16,573 nt of DNA from Paludibacter sp. (lineage in GTDB: Bacteria; Bacteroidota; Bacteroidia; Bacteroidales; Paludibacteraceae), in the NCBI GenBank assembly GCA_024709185.1, contig JANJXE010000277.1:1-16573 (forward strand), given 5' to 3'. Below the pieces are notes generated by a model. That model was given only the letters and a program-made list of their open reading frames with translations, did not search any database and had not been told where the DNA came from. The position numbers and the translations under genes are program-made. Below, piece by piece: positions 15,535-16,573 of the stretch; the first letter of the stretch is position 1; the number at the start of each line of letters is the position of its first letter.

Positions 15535-16573
15535 TTACAATCCGTATTCCGACAAGGTAAACTTGCTTTGATCCACTACTGGTAACATCATTTCCACAAA
15601 ATCACTTTCGCTATCCGGTATGCTTTCTAATTCTTCCCGCAAATAGGGAAGATAGCTTGTTTCTAATTCAGATAACTTCAGTTTACCTTCAGCCAGTGCT
15701 TCTTCAATCACATTCAGGGTTTCCAGAGCACCATTGCGGGCATTGGCTACATACGAATCGCCGGTAATTAAACTTTTTGAAATGCGTATGACATTTTCAG
15801 GAGCTAAAATCAATGCCTGAGGATCGGTATACATATCGGAGGATACCAGCAATTGTTGAAGAATATTACAATGCAGTTTCCCTGCCCGGAGAGCTTCATT
15901 CATCAGTCGGGCATCGTATTCAAGCTGCTCCAGATAGGCTGTGGGAGCCATGCCCGACAATAATTTGATGTTCTGAACCGATTCGTTGCTCCACAGGTCG
16001 GCACAGGCGGAAGCAATATTGCCTATCGGACTGAAGTGAGCGCAGGCAGCCGTTTTTCCTTCCATTGAAATGGGTATGCCGGTAATGGCTTTGAGAAACG
16101 GACCTTCGTAACCACAATCCTTATCGGGGCCGACAGCCCCTTCTTCCATGGCTACGACAGACCTAACCACCGATATTACCCGAACCAATGCTGCAAATAC
16201 TTTTGGGATATATTTCTTTTCGGCAAGAACCATTGCGGTATTGGCAAAACCACAGGCCGAATCGCCGGCAGCAATCTTTCCCTGAGCAGCAGCAATACCA
16301 ACAATTTTTTTCCACAAAAACTGCATATCCCGCACACCCAGAACGGCCAGTGCAAAAAGTACCGTTTTGATATCGCAGTTCATCAGGGCATCATCCGAAA
16401 CTTCCTTTCCACCTGTACTTTCGATGGAAAGCAAATCGCCACCTGCCAGGGCTCCCAGTTCAAAGAGTTCCATCATGGGAGTTAAAAACGCAGAAGTACG
16501 TTGTTTGGCAGGACGTTCGAATTCACGTAAATCGTTGGGTGTTAACCGTATTTCCGACTTCAGACCGTGAACC
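15535..16573 (-). CDS. mtaB: Methanol:corrinoid methyltransferase MtaB, 3' part (gene continues past window)
   Basis: The last 345 residues of a methanol-specific corrinoid methyltransferase, which binds methanol at zinc and passes the methyl group to Co(I) of its partner corrinoid protein MtaC. The frame stays open to the right edge (…REFERPAKQRTSAFLTP before the internal Met at 16476), so that Met is not the start. About 115 residues are probably missing, judging from a full length near 460. Strong family motifs are IESTGGKEVSDDAL, GDSACGFANTAMVLAEKKYI, EEGAVGPDKDCGYEGP, GIPISMEGKTAACAHFSPI and DLWSNESVQN. Zinc ligands known for the Methanosarcina enzyme (Glu164, Cys220, Cys269) map plausibly to Glu at 16422-16420, Cys at 16254-16252 and Cys at 16116-16114; the first spacing, 56 residues, matches exactly, the second is 46 against 49. 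It heads the visible operon with the GTPase and both reactivation genes. A related methanol-like substrate cannot be excluded. Confidence 0.93.
   Translation of the reverse strand, partial: VHGLKSEIRLTPNDLREFERPAKQRTSAFLTPMMELFELGALAGGDLLSIESTGGKEVSDDALMNCDIKTVLFALAVLGVRDMQFLWKKIVGIAAAQGKIAAGDSACGFANTAMVLAEKKYIPKVFAALVRVISVVRSVVAMEEGAVGPDKDCGYEGPFLKAITGIPISMEGKTAACAHFSPIGNIASACADLWSNESVQNIKLLSGMAPTAYLEQLEYDARLMNEALRAGKLHCNILQQLLVSSDMYTDPQALILAPENVIRISKSLITGDSYVANARNGALETLNVIEEALAEGKLKLSELETSYLPYLREELESIPDSESDFVEMMLPVVDQSKFTLSEYGL

Noticed and set aside
16474..16476. ATG at 16476 as the start of the methyltransferase gene
   Set aside because: The frame remains open to the window edge with 32 further codons of plausible protein, and the family is about 115 residues longer at the N-terminus. 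The Met lies within the conserved body.

Overview
The window looks like a chromosome segment from an anaerobic, polysaccharide-degrading member of the Bacteroidota. The evidence is a 1347-residue one-piece hybrid two-component regulator, C-terminal tails of the type IX secretion (T9SS) sorting kind on three enzymes, a serine-type sulfatase, TAnnTTTG-like promoter boxes and a low-GC, densely packed layout. Genus cannot be read from the sequence. A methanol:corrinoid methyltransferase cluster argues for an anaerobe.

Left module (about 35-8177, all minus strand) is a glycan-degradation locus. A GH39-like clan GH-A enzyme (6204-8177) has its own promoter. A second unit runs from an uncharacterised T9SS-tailed protein (4472-6103) through a serine-type sulfatase (2789-4447) to a GH2 beta-mannosidase-like enzyme (35-2767), with 21-24 nt between genes. 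The two control regions share a precise layout: two AAGTATG-like direct half-sites 21 bp apart, then a -7 box starting 26 nt from the proximal half-site. The divergent hybrid two-component regulator (8360-12403, plus strand) carries an AraC-type DNA-binding domain and is the obvious candidate to bind these sites. No SusC/SusD pair is visible.

Right module (12418 to beyond the right edge, minus strand) is a tightly coupled operon. It holds the 3' part of mtaB (methanol:corrinoid methyltransferase), a CobW/COG0523-type G3E GTPase with a GTG start 1 nt after mtaB, a RACo-like 2Fe-2S/ASKHA corrinoid-protein reactivase overlapping it by 4 nt, and a free-standing methionine-synthase-activation-domain protein 6 nt further on. 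Together they look like a methyl-transfer system with its metal-supply and cobalt-reactivation accessories. The corrinoid protein (MtaC) and MtaA are not in view and may lie upstream, past 16573.

The two modules converge with only 14 bp between the regulator's stop and the operon's last stop. No gene-free stretch exceeds 300 bases. The largest, 8178-8359, holds divergent control elements. I saw no rRNA, tRNA, CRISPR array or insertion sequence.
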